Positions 45,579 to 55,473 of a DNA stretch of 64,000 nucleotides are shown piece by piece (position 1 is the stretch's first letter; every line of letters begins with the position of its first letter). This DNA comes from Rhodocyclaceae bacterium. Its GTDB lineage: Bacteria > Pseudomonadota > Gammaproteobacteria > Burkholderiales > Rhodocyclaceae. The translations under genes and the position numbers were made by a program. The notes under the pieces were generated by a model, which saw only the letters and a program-made list of their open reading frames with translations, had not been told where the DNA came from and did no database searches. Location of the stretch: contig JAHDYG010000003.1 of the NCBI GenBank assembly GCA_023383815.1, positions 1-64,000 on the forward strand. Direction: 5' to 3'.

Positions 45579-46499
45579 CGGTTCACCGGGCCCCGGATGG
45601 GGCGCGCCACGCCCGGTTACGAGCAGTTGCGGAGCGGCTTCGATCTCGTCGACGAGGCGTCGCAGTCCGACCGAAGTCTCGCGCATCTCCCGGGCAAGAC
45701 GGTTGAACTCGGGCAGGGTTTCATCGACCAGCGCACTGCTTGCGGCGTGTGCCGCGCCATCCAGCGTGAGGAGCAACCGGTCGGTGCGTTCCATCAGGCG
45801 GCGCATCTCGGCCAGGGCGGGTCCGGCCTCGCCGCTCGCCTGTTCGAGCTTTGCCAGCATTCGCGCAAGGCTGTCCAGATTTTCGGGGGTGAAGGCGCTG
45901 CGTATGGCCGCAAGGGTCGCGGGAGCATCCACGAACGTGCTGTCCACGCTGTTTGCGGCCGATTCGATGGCCTCCAGCGCATCTTGCAGGCGTCGCAGGT
46001 TGCGTTCGTCGAAGAACGCAGCCACCTGGTCGGAAAGCCTGCCGAAACGGGTGATCGCTTCGACCGCAGTATCCGTGATCTGCTCCAGCACACCGCCTTC
46101 GAGCACGAGTCGTGGCGGTCGGTCACCTTCACCGGTCAGCGGCGCCGGATCCTTGCCGCGATCGTCCAGTTGAACGAAGGCAAGCCCGGTCACGCCCTGA
46201 TAGCCCAGGCTCGCCCGCGTGCCACGCGTCACCGGCAGATCGGCACGCACCCGGACCGTGATGAGAAGATTGCGGGGATCGTCCGGATCGATGCGGATCG
46301 ACGTGACCTTGCCCGCTGCCATGCCACGGTAGCGCACGTGCGCCTGCTCGTTCAACCCGCTGATGATGCCGGTCGAGACAAGCTCGTAGGTACGCATCTC
46401 ATCGCGGCTGCCAGAGAACCACCACACTGCCAGCACGCAGGCCGTGCCAAGCAGCAATGCGAAGAGTCCCGCTGCGAGCGCATAGGCACGGCTTTCCAT
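45555..46499 (-). CDS. MCE-domain (MlaD-like) periplasmic lipid-binding protein
   Basis: 314 aa. N-terminal membrane anchor (about 7-27), MCE domain (about 35-115, GLNEQAHVRYRGMAAGKVTSI, LGYQGVTGLAFVQL), then a long alpha-helical tail (120-290). MCE proteins form hexameric rings or tubes that carry lipids between membranes. Start overlaps the ATPase stop by one base. Confidence 0.88.
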   Translation of the reverse strand: MESRAYALAAGLFALLLGTACVLAVWWFSGSRDEMRTYELVSTGIISGLNEQAHVRYRGMAAGKVTSIRIDPDDPRNLLITVRVRADLPVTRGTRASLGYQGVTGLAFVQLDDRGKDPAPLTGEGDRPPRLVLEGGVLEQITDTAVEAITRFGRLSDQVAAFFDERNLRRLQDALEAIESAANSVDSTFVDAPATLAAIRSAFTPENLDSLARMLAKLEQASGEAGPALAEMRRLMERTDRLLLTLDGAAHAASSALVDETLPEFNRLAREMRETSVGLRRLVDEIEAAPQLLVTGRGAPHPGPGEPGFEPVRR

Positions 46500-47278
46500 C
46501 AGTCTTGTACTCCCGCAACCGGCGCAATGCGCCTACGATCGATCACTGCCTTGAAGAACCGGCTCACGAAAGGGTGATCGAGGGCAATGGTTTCCTCGAC
46601 GGGGGCACAGCTGACGATCTTCCGGTCAGCCAGAACCGCCACCTTCGTCGATAGCGCCATCAGTGTATCGATATCGTGTGTCACGAGCACGATGGTCAGG
46701 TGCAGGCGCCGGTGCAAGGACCGGATCAGCTCGACGAAGGACAGGCTCAGATCCGGATCGAGCCCGGCAGTCGGCTCATCGAGCAGGAGCAGCTCGGGCT
46801 CCAACGCCAGCGCGCGGGCAAGCGCAACGCGCTTGATCATGCCGCCCGACAACTCCGAAGGCATGAGCAGCGCGTGGGCAGGTTCAAGCTCGACCATCGC
46901 CAGTTTGCGCAGGACCAGGGCATCGATCTCGGCCTGGCTTGCGACGCGCAATTCGCGCAGCGGAAAGGCGATGTTCTGGGACACGTTGAGCGCAGAGAAC
47001 AATGCCCCTTGCTGGAACAACACGCCAAAGCGCCGACGCCTTGCGCGTTGTTCGTGCTGAGCGCCGGAGAGCAGCGGTTCGCCGAACATCATGACCGTGC
47101 CCGAAACGGGGGCCGTGAGCCCGATCAGGTGGCGCAGCAAGGTTGTCTTGCCGCTGCCCGACCCCCCGATCAGCGAAACGATGTCACCCCGCTCCACCTT
47201 CAGTTCAAGGCCATCGTGCACGAGCAGGTCGCCAAAACGCGTCACGATGCCCTGCAGATCGACGATCGGGGTCGACAT
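46499..47278 (-). CDS. ABC transporter ATPase of the MCE lipid transporter (MlaF-like)
   Basis: 259 aa. Walker A GGSGSGKTT, signature LSGGMIKRVALARAL, Walker B LLLLDEPTAGLDPDL, and switch HD in VTHDIDT. MSTPIVDLQGIVTRFG is the start; the open frame continues through the upstream permease in another frame. It overlaps neighbours on both sides by one base (TGATG), so production is coupled. Confidence 0.92.
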   Translation of the reverse strand: MSTPIVDLQGIVTRFGDLLVHDGLELKVERGDIVSLIGGSGSGKTTLLRHLIGLTAPVSGTVMMFGEPLLSGAQHEQRARRRRFGVLFQQGALFSALNVSQNIAFPLRELRVASQAEIDALVLRKLAMVELEPAHALLMPSELSGGMIKRVALARALALEPELLLLDEPTAGLDPDLSLSFVELIRSLHRRLHLTIVLVTHDIDTLMALSTKVAVLADRKIVSCAPVEETIALDHPFVSRFFKAVIDRRRIAPVAGVQD

Positions 47279-48417
47279 CAGAACGGGACTCCGATCGTGC
47301 GCGTGGCGATCGCAAAGATCGCGTCGACCAGGATCACGATCGTGATCGCCGACACGACCGAAGCGGTGGTGTTGGCCGACAGGCTCTCGGTGTTGGGTTT
47401 GACGCGCAGGCCGAAGTGGCAGGCGATGAGCGCGATCAACAGTCCGAATACGAACCCTTTCGACAGCGCGATGTAGAGGTTCGCCAGCGGCACTACGCCC
47501 GGAAGGGTTTCGATGAAGAAACCGTATGTCAGACCCAGCTGCAGCGAAGCCGACACCATCCCGCCGAAGAGTGCCATGGCCGAGGTCCACAACACCAGCA
47601 ACGGCATTGCGATCGACAGCGCGATGACCTTGGGTAGTACGAGACGCAGGCTGCGCGACACGCCCATCGCCGCCAGCGCATCGATCTCCTCGGTCACGCG
47701 CATCACCCCGAGCTGCGCTGTCATTGCCGAACCTGAGCGCCCCGCGACCAGTACCGACACCAGAACCGGTCCCAGTTCCCGGATGATGCCCAGCCCCAGG
47801 ATGTTCACGATGAACACGTCCGCACCGTAAGCCCGCAACTGCAGCGCCGAAAGATAGGACAGGGCGACGCCGATGAGGAAGCCGACCAGCGCCGCTACAG
47901 GCATCGCCCGTACGCCGACCTTGAAAACGTTCGCCGAGATCTCTCGCAGGGGCCAGTCCTGGGGCGTGCGCAGCAGATGCAGGAAATCGAGCACGATGCC
48001 GCCGAAGAGCCGGACGAAATCGAGCACATGATCGCGAAAATGCAGCGCAGCACGACCGAGCAACACGAGATGGTCCGCTGGGGTGCGCAGTCCCTGCTGC
48101 GGCAAGGGCTGGCGGTCGCTGGCCGCAATCTCCTCGAAGAGTGCTCTCAGATCGTCGGGAAGCGACAGATCCGCCGGCCAGGCACGACGCCACGCCTGCC
48201 AGAGCAGTACCGCGCCGAAGCTGTCCAGGCGCGTGACCTCGTCCAGTACCCAGCGCGCGTCGGGCGGCGCTGTGCGCAGATGCTGCCGGATCGCACGAAT
48301 CTGCGGGGTCAGCAGACGCAGGGTCCAGTCGCCGTGCAGCCGGAGCACGCCCCGACCGGAAGGGTCGATCCGGATGCCCGGTCGATGGTTGGCGCGATCG
48401 GAGGGCACTGCGGACAT
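47278..48417 (-). CDS. MlaE-like permease with N-terminal STAS domain
   Basis: 379 aa. Residues about 15-110 resemble a STAS domain (RGVLRLHGDWTL, VLDEVTRLDSFGAVLLW), as MlaB is in E. coli. The C-terminal 250 residues are the MlaE permease (GRSGSAMTAQLGVMRVTEEIDALAAMG). The fusion makes a separate MlaB unnecessary. Ten bases follow the ppx stop. Confidence 0.9.
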   Translation of the reverse strand: MSAVPSDRANHRPGIRIDPSGRGVLRLHGDWTLRLLTPQIRAIRQHLRTAPPDARWVLDEVTRLDSFGAVLLWQAWRRAWPADLSLPDDLRALFEEIAASDRQPLPQQGLRTPADHLVLLGRAALHFRDHVLDFVRLFGGIVLDFLHLLRTPQDWPLREISANVFKVGVRAMPVAALVGFLIGVALSYLSALQLRAYGADVFIVNILGLGIIRELGPVLVSVLVAGRSGSAMTAQLGVMRVTEEIDALAAMGVSRSLRLVLPKVIALSIAMPLLVLWTSAMALFGGMVSASLQLGLTYGFFIETLPGVVPLANLYIALSKGFVFGLLIALIACHFGLRVKPNTESLSANTTASVVSAITIVILVDAIFAIATRTIGVPF

Positions 48418-48427
48418 CGTCGGTCGA

Positions 48428-49927
48428 TCAGGCCGTCGGCAGCGGGCTGGCCTGGGTGCGCAGGATCAGGCCACGCCCGACCGACAACCACTGGCGCTGT
48501 TCCTCTTCAAGGGCCGCCGCCGTAAGCGGGAGCTTCCTGAGCCAGCTTTCACGCACCGTCACCGCAAAACCGGTGGCCGTACGGGCGATCGATATGGGCG
48601 GTACGCCGCGTCCGTCGCGAGCGCGGTGCAGCAGATGCGCCAGGCGCAGGCACACGATCAACATCCAGTCCGGGCTGTTCTCATCGAGCGTCGATACCCG
48701 TGCGAGCTTGCCCCGGTGCGCGAGCACGATGCGCGAAAGCCGCCCCTGATCCATGCGGGAGAACCCCGGCATGTCGGCATTGGCGAGGATGTAGGCACTG
48801 TGCTTGTGGTAGCTCGAATGCGCGACCGACACGCCGATCTCGTGCAGACGCGCTGCCCACGAAAGGAACAGGCGATCCGGGTGTTCCTCGTCCGCGGTGT
48901 CCGGATCCAGGCACGCGAGCAGATGGCACGCGGTCTGTGCGACTGCATCAGCATGGGGCACATCGACCTGGTAGCGTGTCGTGAACGCCGAAACCGTTGC
49001 GGCGCGCAGGTCGTGGTGGTGGTAGCGACCCAGCAGATCGTAGAGCACCCCGAGTCGCAGAGCGCCTTCCGAGAATGTCATCTGCTCCAGTCCGAACTCC
49101 TTGAATACGGCCGACATGATCGCAAAACCACCAAGCAGCACGGGAATGCGGTCCCCCTTCACGCCTGCCAGATCGAGACGGTCGAGATGGCCGGCCCGCA
49201 GCAGGATCGCACGCAGGGCCTCGAGCCCCTGCGCCGTGATCCCGTCTCCGGACAGACCGTTCTGTTCGAGCGCGTCGACGAGCGCCTTGGCCGAGCCGCT
49301 GGAGCCGACCGCAACTTCCCAGCCGACTTCGCGGTACACATGCGCAATCGCCAGCAACTCACGCCGCGCCGCGAACTCTGCCTCCTTGAGTGCACGCTTG
49401 TCGATGCGTCCGTCCGGAAAGTACCGAAGGCTGTAGGTCACACAGCCCATGTAGAGCGATTCGAGCACGATGGGCTGAAAGCTGCGGCCGATGATGAACT
49501 CGGTCGAACCGCCTCCGATATCGACGACGAGTTGCTGGCGGTGCGGATCCGGTAGGGTATGTGCGACACCGACGTAGATCAGGCGTGCCTCCTCGCGTCC
49601 GGCGATGACCTCGATCGGGGCGCCGAGCGCCGCTTCGGCCTTCGCGAGGAACTGCGGCGCATTCTTGGCCACGCGCAGCGTGTTGGTGGCCACCGCACGC
49701 ATCGAGTCGGGTCCGAATCCACGCAGCCGCTCGTTGAATCGGCGCAAGGCTTCCAGTCCGCGCTGCTGCGACGCCAGATCGAGCAGCTTGTCCGGGGTCA
49801 GCCCTGCCGCAAGCCGCACCGATTCCTTCAGGCCGTCGAGCGGATAGACCTGGTCGTTGACGATCCTGCCCACCTGAAGCCGGAAACTGTTGGAGCCCAG
49901 GTCGATTGCCGCGATCAACTCGTGCAT
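48428..49927 (-). CDS. ppx: Exopolyphosphatase Ppx/GppA
   Basis: 499 aa ASKHA phosphatase. AAIDLGSNSFRLQVG and VVDIGGGSTEFIIG are the phosphate-binding motifs; an HD-like C-terminal part follows (about 300-499). It hydrolyses polyphosphate and, in some relatives, pppGpp. Divergent from ppk1, and first in line before the MCE operon. Confidence 0.92.
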   Translation of the reverse strand: MHELIAAIDLGSNSFRLQVGRIVNDQVYPLDGLKESVRLAAGLTPDKLLDLASQQRGLEALRRFNERLRGFGPDSMRAVATNTLRVAKNAPQFLAKAEAALGAPIEVIAGREEARLIYVGVAHTLPDPHRQQLVVDIGGGSTEFIIGRSFQPIVLESLYMGCVTYSLRYFPDGRIDKRALKEAEFAARRELLAIAHVYREVGWEVAVGSSGSAKALVDALEQNGLSGDGITAQGLEALRAILLRAGHLDRLDLAGVKGDRIPVLLGGFAIMSAVFKEFGLEQMTFSEGALRLGVLYDLLGRYHHHDLRAATVSAFTTRYQVDVPHADAVAQTACHLLACLDPDTADEEHPDRLFLSWAARLHEIGVSVAHSSYHKHSAYILANADMPGFSRMDQGRLSRIVLAHRGKLARVSTLDENSPDWMLIVCLRLAHLLHRARDGRGVPPISIARTATGFAVTVRESWLRKLPLTAAALEEEQRQWLSVGRGLILRTQASPLPTA

Positions 49928-50125
49928 GCTGTCGGGAACTTCCGTCGGAGGTGAGGCGCATTCTACTTTGATCCGACCCGATCGCGGGCGGGAACTGCCC
50001 GACGCCGCACCGGTCCGGTATGCTTGGCGGAATATCGCCCCCTGTCATGCAGGTGCAACCCTTTCGCTTCAATCTGTGCCGTTTGCGCACTGGAGCGCCC
50101 GCAGAACCTGTCGTCCGAGAGTACG

Positions 50126-52213
50126 ATGAGAATCCCCGATAGAATCCTCCAGAACTACCCCTCCGATCACTTTCTCAACCGCGAACTATCGCTGCTGCGC
50201 TTTCAGCGACGGGTGCTCGACCAGGCCGCCGACCCGAGCGTGCCACTGCTCGAACGGTTGCGCTTCCTGTGCATCGTTTCGAGCAACCTGGATGAATTCT
50301 TCGAGATCCGGGTTTCGGGGATCAAGGAGCAGATCCGCCTTGGCGGGCGCAGCGCAGGCATGGACGGACTCACGCCCGGCGAACTGCTCGACCGGGTGAG
50401 CAAGGAAGTTCACGGACTCATAGCCGATCAGTACGAACTGCTCAATGACGAGATCCTGCCCGCGCTGGAGCGCGAAGGGATCACCTTCCTGCGCCGTGGC
50501 CTGTGGACGGAGGCGCAAGGCGCATGGATCAAGGAATACTTCGATCGCGAGGTCAACCCGGTCCTGACGCCGATCGGACTCGACCCGGCACACCCGTTTC
50601 CACGCGTGCTCAACAAGAGCCTGAACTTTGCGATCGAGCTGGAAGGGCGCGACGCCTTCGGCCGAGACTCGGGCGCCGCCATCGTCCAGGCGCCGCGCGC
50701 ACTGCCGCGCGTGATCCGTCTTCCCAAGGATATCTGCGAGCATGAGTACACCTTCGTGTTCCTCTCCTCGGTGCTGCATGCGCATGTCGACCAGCTCTTT
50801 TCAGGCATGCGTGTGCTCGGCTGCTACCAGTTTCGCGTGACCCGCAATTCAGACCTCTTCGTCGACGAGGAAGAGGTCAAGGATCTGCGCGTGTCGCTCA
50901 AGGGCGAACTGCAGCAGCGCCACTTCGGTGACACCGTACGGCTCGAAGTGGCCGACACCTGCTCGGAGAAGATGGAAGGCTTCCTGCTGCAACAGTTTCT
51001 GCTCAGCCGCCGCGATCTCTATCGCACCCCTGGCATCGTGAACCTCGTGCGCCTGATGCAGGTGCCCGACTGGGTTTCACGACCGGACCTGAGCTTCCCC
51101 CCCTTCCTGCCCGGGATCCCGAAGGGGCTCGACAAGAAGCAGGACATGTTTGCCGCGATCCGCAAGCAGGACATCCTGCTCCATCACCCCTTCCAGAGCT
51201 TCGATCCGGTCATCCAGCTGCTGCGTTCGGCTGCCGATGACCCTCAGGTGCTCGCGATCAAGATGACGGTCTATCGCACCGGAACCGATTCCGTGCTGAT
51301 GGAGCACCTTGCGCGCGCGGCACAGAAGGGCAAGGAAGTCACGGTGGTGCTCGAACTCATGGCGCGCTTCGACGAAGAAGCGAACATCGCGCTCGCCAAC
51401 CGCCTCGAAGAGGTTGGCGCGCACGTCGTGTACGGCGTGTTCGGCTACAAGACGCACGCCAAGATGCTGATGTTCGTGCGCCGCGAGGAAGGACGCCTGC
51501 GCCGCTACGTCCATCTCGGAACCGGCAACTACCATCCACGAACGACGCGCTTCTATACCGATTTCGGCCTGCTCACCTGCAACGAGGAAATCGGGGAAGA
51601 CGTCGCCGAGGTCTTCAAGCAGCTCACCGGCCTGGGGCGGGCCACGACGCTCAAGCACCTGTGGCAGGCCCCCTTCGCGCTGCAACCCAACGTGGTCGCG
51701 GCGATCAATGCCGAGGCCGAAGCGGCGCGAGCCGGCAAGAAGGGGCGCATCATCGTCAAGATGAATGCGCTCCTCGAACCGGAAACCATCGAAGCGCTGT
51801 ATGCCGCTTCGCAGGCCGGGGTGATGATCGATCTCATCATCCGCGGACCGTGCGCGCTCAAACCCGGAGTGGCCGGACTGTCCGACAACATCCGGGTGCG
51901 CTCGATCGTGGGGCGCTTCCTCGAACACCACCGCATCTTCCTGTTCCATGCCGGCGGTGAGGAAAAGGTTTACCTGTCGAGCGCCGACTGGATGGATCGC
52001 AATTTTTTCCGCCGCATCGAGATCGCCTTTCCGGTACTCGACCCACGCCTGAAGCGGCGCGTCATCCGCGAAGGCCTGCGCGCCTACCTCGCCGACAACG
52101 CCCAGTCGTGGGAGATGCTCGAAGACGGCCGCTACCGGCGCAAGAGCGCCCGCGGCGGCAGCAAGCGTTCGGCGCAGGCACTGTTGTTGTCGGATCTGAG
52201 CGGATCGAGTTGA
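50126..52213 (+). CDS. ppk1: Polyphosphate kinase Ppk1
   Basis: 695 aa. It polymerises the gamma phosphate of ATP into polyphosphate. The phospho-His is in YKTHAKMLMF and HLGTGNYHPRT is the second His motif; FLNRELSLLRFQRRVL opens the N domain. ATG 50126 is chosen because MRIPDRILQ precedes the family start; an open frame extends 102 bases left without similarity. Its end converges with relA. Confidence 0.94.
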   Translation: MRIPDRILQNYPSDHFLNRELSLLRFQRRVLDQAADPSVPLLERLRFLCIVSSNLDEFFEIRVSGIKEQIRLGGRSAGMDGLTPGELLDRVSKEVHGLIADQYELLNDEILPALEREGITFLRRGLWTEAQGAWIKEYFDREVNPVLTPIGLDPAHPFPRVLNKSLNFAIELEGRDAFGRDSGAAIVQAPRALPRVIRLPKDICEHEYTFVFLSSVLHAHVDQLFSGMRVLGCYQFRVTRNSDLFVDEEEVKDLRVSLKGELQQRHFGDTVRLEVADTCSEKMEGFLLQQFLLSRRDLYRTPGIVNLVRLMQVPDWVSRPDLSFPPFLPGIPKGLDKKQDMFAAIRKQDILLHHPFQSFDPVIQLLRSAADDPQVLAIKMTVYRTGTDSVLMEHLARAAQKGKEVTVVLELMARFDEEANIALANRLEEVGAHVVYGVFGYKTHAKMLMFVRREEGRLRRYVHLGTGNYHPRTTRFYTDFGLLTCNEEIGEDVAEVFKQLTGLGRATTLKHLWQAPFALQPNVVAAINAEAEAARAGKKGRIIVKMNALLEPETIEALYAASQAGVMIDLIIRGPCALKPGVAGLSDNIRVRSIVGRFLEHHRIFLFHAGGEEKVYLSSADWMDRNFFRRIEIAFPVLDPRLKRRVIREGLRAYLADNAQSWEMLEDGRYRRKSARGGSKRSAQALLLSDLSGSS

Positions 52214-52263
52214 TCGGCCTCCTTGTCCAGGTGCCCTAAGCGGCGGCCTGGGCAGGCCCTGCG

Positions 52264-54468
52264 CTATCGGCGGCGAGCCCGGATCACGTCTCGGACTTCG
52301 CTGATCAGCGCCACGGCGCGCTGGATCTGCGCGACACCAGTGATCTCCAGCGTGAAACGCATGTAGGCCTTGCCCTTCTTGGTGAGGGTGTTGACCGCCG
52401 TCACGTTGAGCTTTTCGCGGGAGAGCACCTCCGAGATGTCGCGCAAGAGCCCCTGGCGGTCACTCGCCTCGACCTCGATGTCGACCGGGAACACCGCCTG
52501 AGCGCCCTTGAACGCGTCACCGCCCCAGGCGACCTCGACCACCCGCTCCGGGTGCCGGGCGACGAGCCGCTGGAAATCCGGGCAGTCTACGCGGTGGATC
52601 GACACCCCGCGCCCACGCGTCACGAACCCCTGGATCGCGTCTGGAGGCGCCGGTTTGCAGCAGCGCGACAGGGAGGTCATCAGCTTGCCGACTCCGACCA
52701 CCAGGACCTTGTCGCTGCTGTCGCCCGAACGGCTGCGGCCGACGACGATCTCCGGCTGCGTCTCCGCGATCGCTTCCGAATCGGGTTCGCGCAAGGCGGT
52801 CTGCACCGCACGTGGCCCGACCTCCCCGCGGCCGGCGGCGACGAACATCGCTTCGGCCGACTTGAAGCCGAGCCGCTCGGCCAGATCATCGATCTTCGCC
52901 TGGGCTTGCCCTTCCCGCTGCATCTCGCGGGTCACGAAACTGCGCCCCCGCGCCAGGAGTTCAGCTTCCTCCTGCTGGCCGAACCAGGCCTTGATCTTGG
53001 TGCGGGCGCGGCTGGTGGCGATGAAGCCCAGTTGCGGGTTGAGCCAGTCGCGTGACGGCCCCCCCTCCTTCACCGTCGTGATCTCGACCGTCTGCCCGTT
53101 CTCGAGCTGCGTATTGAGCGGCACCAGATGACCGTCAACCTTGGCACCACGACAGCGATGCCCGAGTTCGGTGTGCAGGCGGTAGGCAAAATCGATCGGC
53201 GTCGCACCGCGCGTCAGGTCGATGACCCGCCCCTGCGGGGTCAGCAGGTAGATCGTGTCGTCGAGCGAGGCGCGACGGAACTGTTCGACCCACTCGGCCG
53301 AATCGGCAACTTCGTCGCGCCATGACAGAAGGCTGCGCAGCAGTGCAATCTTCTCGTCGTACGCACTGGCCGCGTGGCCGCTGCCTTCCTTGTAGCGCCA
53401 GTGCGCGGCCACACCAAGCTCGGCGTGGCGGTGCATGTCGTGGGTACGGATCTGCACTTCGAGCGAGCGGCCATCCTCAGCCAGCAGGGCCGTGTGCAGC
53501 GACTGGTAGTTGTTGCCCTTCGGGCGCGAAATGTAGTCGTCGTACTCCGCGGGAATCGGCTGCCACAGGCGGTTCACGATGTCGAGCACGGTGTAGCAAT
53601 CCTCGACGCGATCGACCAGCACCCGCAGCGCGCGGATGTCGTACACCTGCGAGAAGTCGACCTTCTTGCCGCGCATCTTGTTGTAGATGCTGTAGATGTG
53701 CTTCGGCCGCCCCTGGATCTCGCCATGGATGCCGGCCGCTGCCAGCTCGGAATGCAGGCGCTCGATCGCATTCTGGATGAAGGCCTCGCGCTCCGAACGG
53801 CGTTCGTCGAGCATCTTCGCAATCCGCTTGTAGGTCTGCGGTTCGAGAAAGCGGAACGAAAGGTCTTCCAGTTCCCACTTCAACTGCCAGACGCCGAGCC
53901 GGTTCGCCAGCGGCGCGTAGATGCTCATGCTCTCGCGCGCCACTTCGGTGCGCTGGGCTTCGTCATGATCGGTGAAATAGCGCAGCGTCTGGGTGCGCGA
54001 GGCGAGCCGCAGGAGGACGACGCGGATGTCCGCCACCATCGCCAGCAACATCTTGCGCAGCACCTCGGTCTGCGCCCGGATCTCGGGCGCCGTCGCATTC
54101 GCGGTCATGCGCGTCAGAGGTCGCAGGCCGTGCAGCTTGTGCAACCCTTCGACGAGATCGGCGACGGGCTTGCCGAACTCGCGCTCCAGGCGCGGACCCG
54201 GATCATCGAGGAACTCGTTGACTGCAAAGAGCAAGGCCGCGATCCGCGTTGCCGCATCGAGGCGCAGCGAGGCACAGATCAACGCCATCCCGTGTGCATG
54301 GCGGAGCATCGACTCGCCGGTCCCCAGATCGTGCCCGGCGTACAGATCGCCGGCCAGTTCGAGCGCAGCCTCGAGCTGTGCCCGCTCGGCGGCATCCAGC
54401 CCCTCGGTGAGCAGCTCGACGGGCAGTCCGGAATCGTCGCGGGAGACGGCATGGGTTACGGAGACCAT
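52264..54468 (-). CDS. relA: (p)ppGpp synthetase RelA
   Basis: 734 aa. The N-terminal hydrolase region lacks the HD motif (LLFAVNEFLDDPG), so it is synthesis-only. Synthetase motifs are YSIYNKMRGKK, YDIRALRVLV, EYDDYISRPKGNNYQSLHTAL (first part shown) and EVQIRTHDMHRHAELGVAAHW. The EYDD matches the EXDD signature of RelA rather than RXKD of SpoT. TGS, zinc-finger (SRCCKPAPPD) and ACT domains follow. It is ribosome-activated during amino-acid starvation. Confidence 0.93.
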   Translation of the reverse strand: MVSVTHAVSRDDSGLPVELLTEGLDAAERAQLEAALELAGDLYAGHDLGTGESMLRHAHGMALICASLRLDAATRIAALLFAVNEFLDDPGPRLEREFGKPVADLVEGLHKLHGLRPLTRMTANATAPEIRAQTEVLRKMLLAMVADIRVVLLRLASRTQTLRYFTDHDEAQRTEVARESMSIYAPLANRLGVWQLKWELEDLSFRFLEPQTYKRIAKMLDERRSEREAFIQNAIERLHSELAAAGIHGEIQGRPKHIYSIYNKMRGKKVDFSQVYDIRALRVLVDRVEDCYTVLDIVNRLWQPIPAEYDDYISRPKGNNYQSLHTALLAEDGRSLEVQIRTHDMHRHAELGVAAHWRYKEGSGHAASAYDEKIALLRSLLSWRDEVADSAEWVEQFRRASLDDTIYLLTPQGRVIDLTRGATPIDFAYRLHTELGHRCRGAKVDGHLVPLNTQLENGQTVEITTVKEGGPSRDWLNPQLGFIATSRARTKIKAWFGQQEEAELLARGRSFVTREMQREGQAQAKIDDLAERLGFKSAEAMFVAAGRGEVGPRAVQTALREPDSEAIAETQPEIVVGRSRSGDSSDKVLVVGVGKLMTSLSRCCKPAPPDAIQGFVTRGRGVSIHRVDCPDFQRLVARHPERVVEVAWGGDAFKGAQAVFPVDIEVEASDRQGLLRDISEVLSREKLNVTAVNTLTKKGKAYMRFTLEITGVAQIQRAVALISEVRDVIRARRR

Positions 54469-54582
54469 GGCACGGATTATCCCACAACGCCCTCGCATGC
54501 AACGTGCCCGGGAGCCGCGCAACCCGCGCGGGCGCGCACTGTGCCATCATCCACGCTCCGGCCCCGACCGAAGTTCCCGGAG

Positions 54583-55473
54583 ATGAGAACACCTTCCCCC
54601 AACCCCTACCTGCTGCTCACGCTCACCGCCTTGTTCTGGTCCGGCAACATGGTCGTCGCTCGTGGCGTTCATGAAGCCGTGCCGCCGTTCGCGCTCGCGT
54701 TCTGGCGCTGGGCCATCGCGCTTGCACTGGTGCTCCCCTTCGCCCTGCCACACCTGCGCAACGAGTGGCCTGCGGTGCGCCGCCACTGGCGCGCACTGGT
54801 CGTGCTCGGCTTGCTGAGCGTGGCGAGCTACAACACCTTCGTCTATATCGCGCTGCAGTACACGACAGCAACCAGCGCGACGATGCTCAACTCCTTCATT
54901 CCGGTCGCAACGATCGCGTTCGCCTTCGTTCTGCTCGGCAAGCGCCTGAGTCCCTTGGAAACTGCAGGCGTCGTGCTGTCGCTCGCCGGTGTGCTGACCA
55001 TCGTCGCGCGCGGCAGCCTCGATACCCTGCTCGGCCTGGAGCTCAACCGCGGCGATCTGTGGATGCTGCTCGCAGTGCTGACCTGGGGGCTCTACACGGT
55101 GGGCTTGAACTGGCGTCCGGCCGGACTGCATGCGATGCTGCTGCTGGCCGCGATGACGGTGATCGGGGTCGCTGCTCTGGTGCCGTTCTACGCGTGGGAG
55201 CTGTACGGCGGCCGCTTCATCGAAGGCTCGCCCGGCACCTGGCTCGCGATCCTCTACATCGGCGTCTTCCCCGGCTTCGTCGGCTATGTCTTCTACAACG
55301 CAGGCATCGCCGCCGTCGGACCGAACCGGGGCGCACTGTTCATTCACCTGATGCCCGTGTTCGGCACCCTGCTCGCCATTGCCTTCCTTGGCGAGCGGCC
55401 GTTCTGGTTCCATTTCGCCGGAATCTCGCTCGTCTTCGCAGGCATCTGGCTGACCACGCGAAGGAAAACATGA
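54583..55473 (+). CDS. EamA/DMT-family transporter
   Basis: 296 aa with ten predicted membrane helices in two EamA repeats (about 10-140 and 155-290). ALFWSGNMVVARG is the typical first-helix motif. Substrate unknown; such proteins export amino acids or metabolites. ATG 54583 follows CGGAG. The stop overlaps the MtfA-like start. Confidence 0.88.
   Translation: MRTPSPNPYLLLTLTALFWSGNMVVARGVHEAVPPFALAFWRWAIALALVLPFALPHLRNEWPAVRRHWRALVVLGLLSVASYNTFVYIALQYTTATSATMLNSFIPVATIAFAFVLLGKRLSPLETAGVVLSLAGVLTIVARGSLDTLLGLELNRGDLWMLLAVLTWGLYTVGLNWRPAGLHAMLLLAAMTVIGVAALVPFYAWELYGGRFIEGSPGTWLAILYIGVFPGFVGYVFYNAGIAAVGPNRGALFIHLMPVFGTLLAIAFLGERPFWFHFAGISLVFAGIWLTTRRKT

Noticed and set aside
45544-45620. Functional tRNA gene
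   Set aside because: Only a 5' start and a T-loop are present. There is no anticodon arm and no 3' acceptor complementary to GGCTCCG, and the T-stem pairs out of register.
50042-50059. Pho box in the ppx-ppk1 divergent region
   Set aside because: CTGTCAT is present once, but the second heptamer 11 bp later (GTGCAAC) matches poorly, so a PhoB site is not supported.
53374-54582. Extension of the EamA transporter start into relA
   Set aside because: The 403 additional residues are antisense to relA, have no membrane helices and no similarity to transporters.
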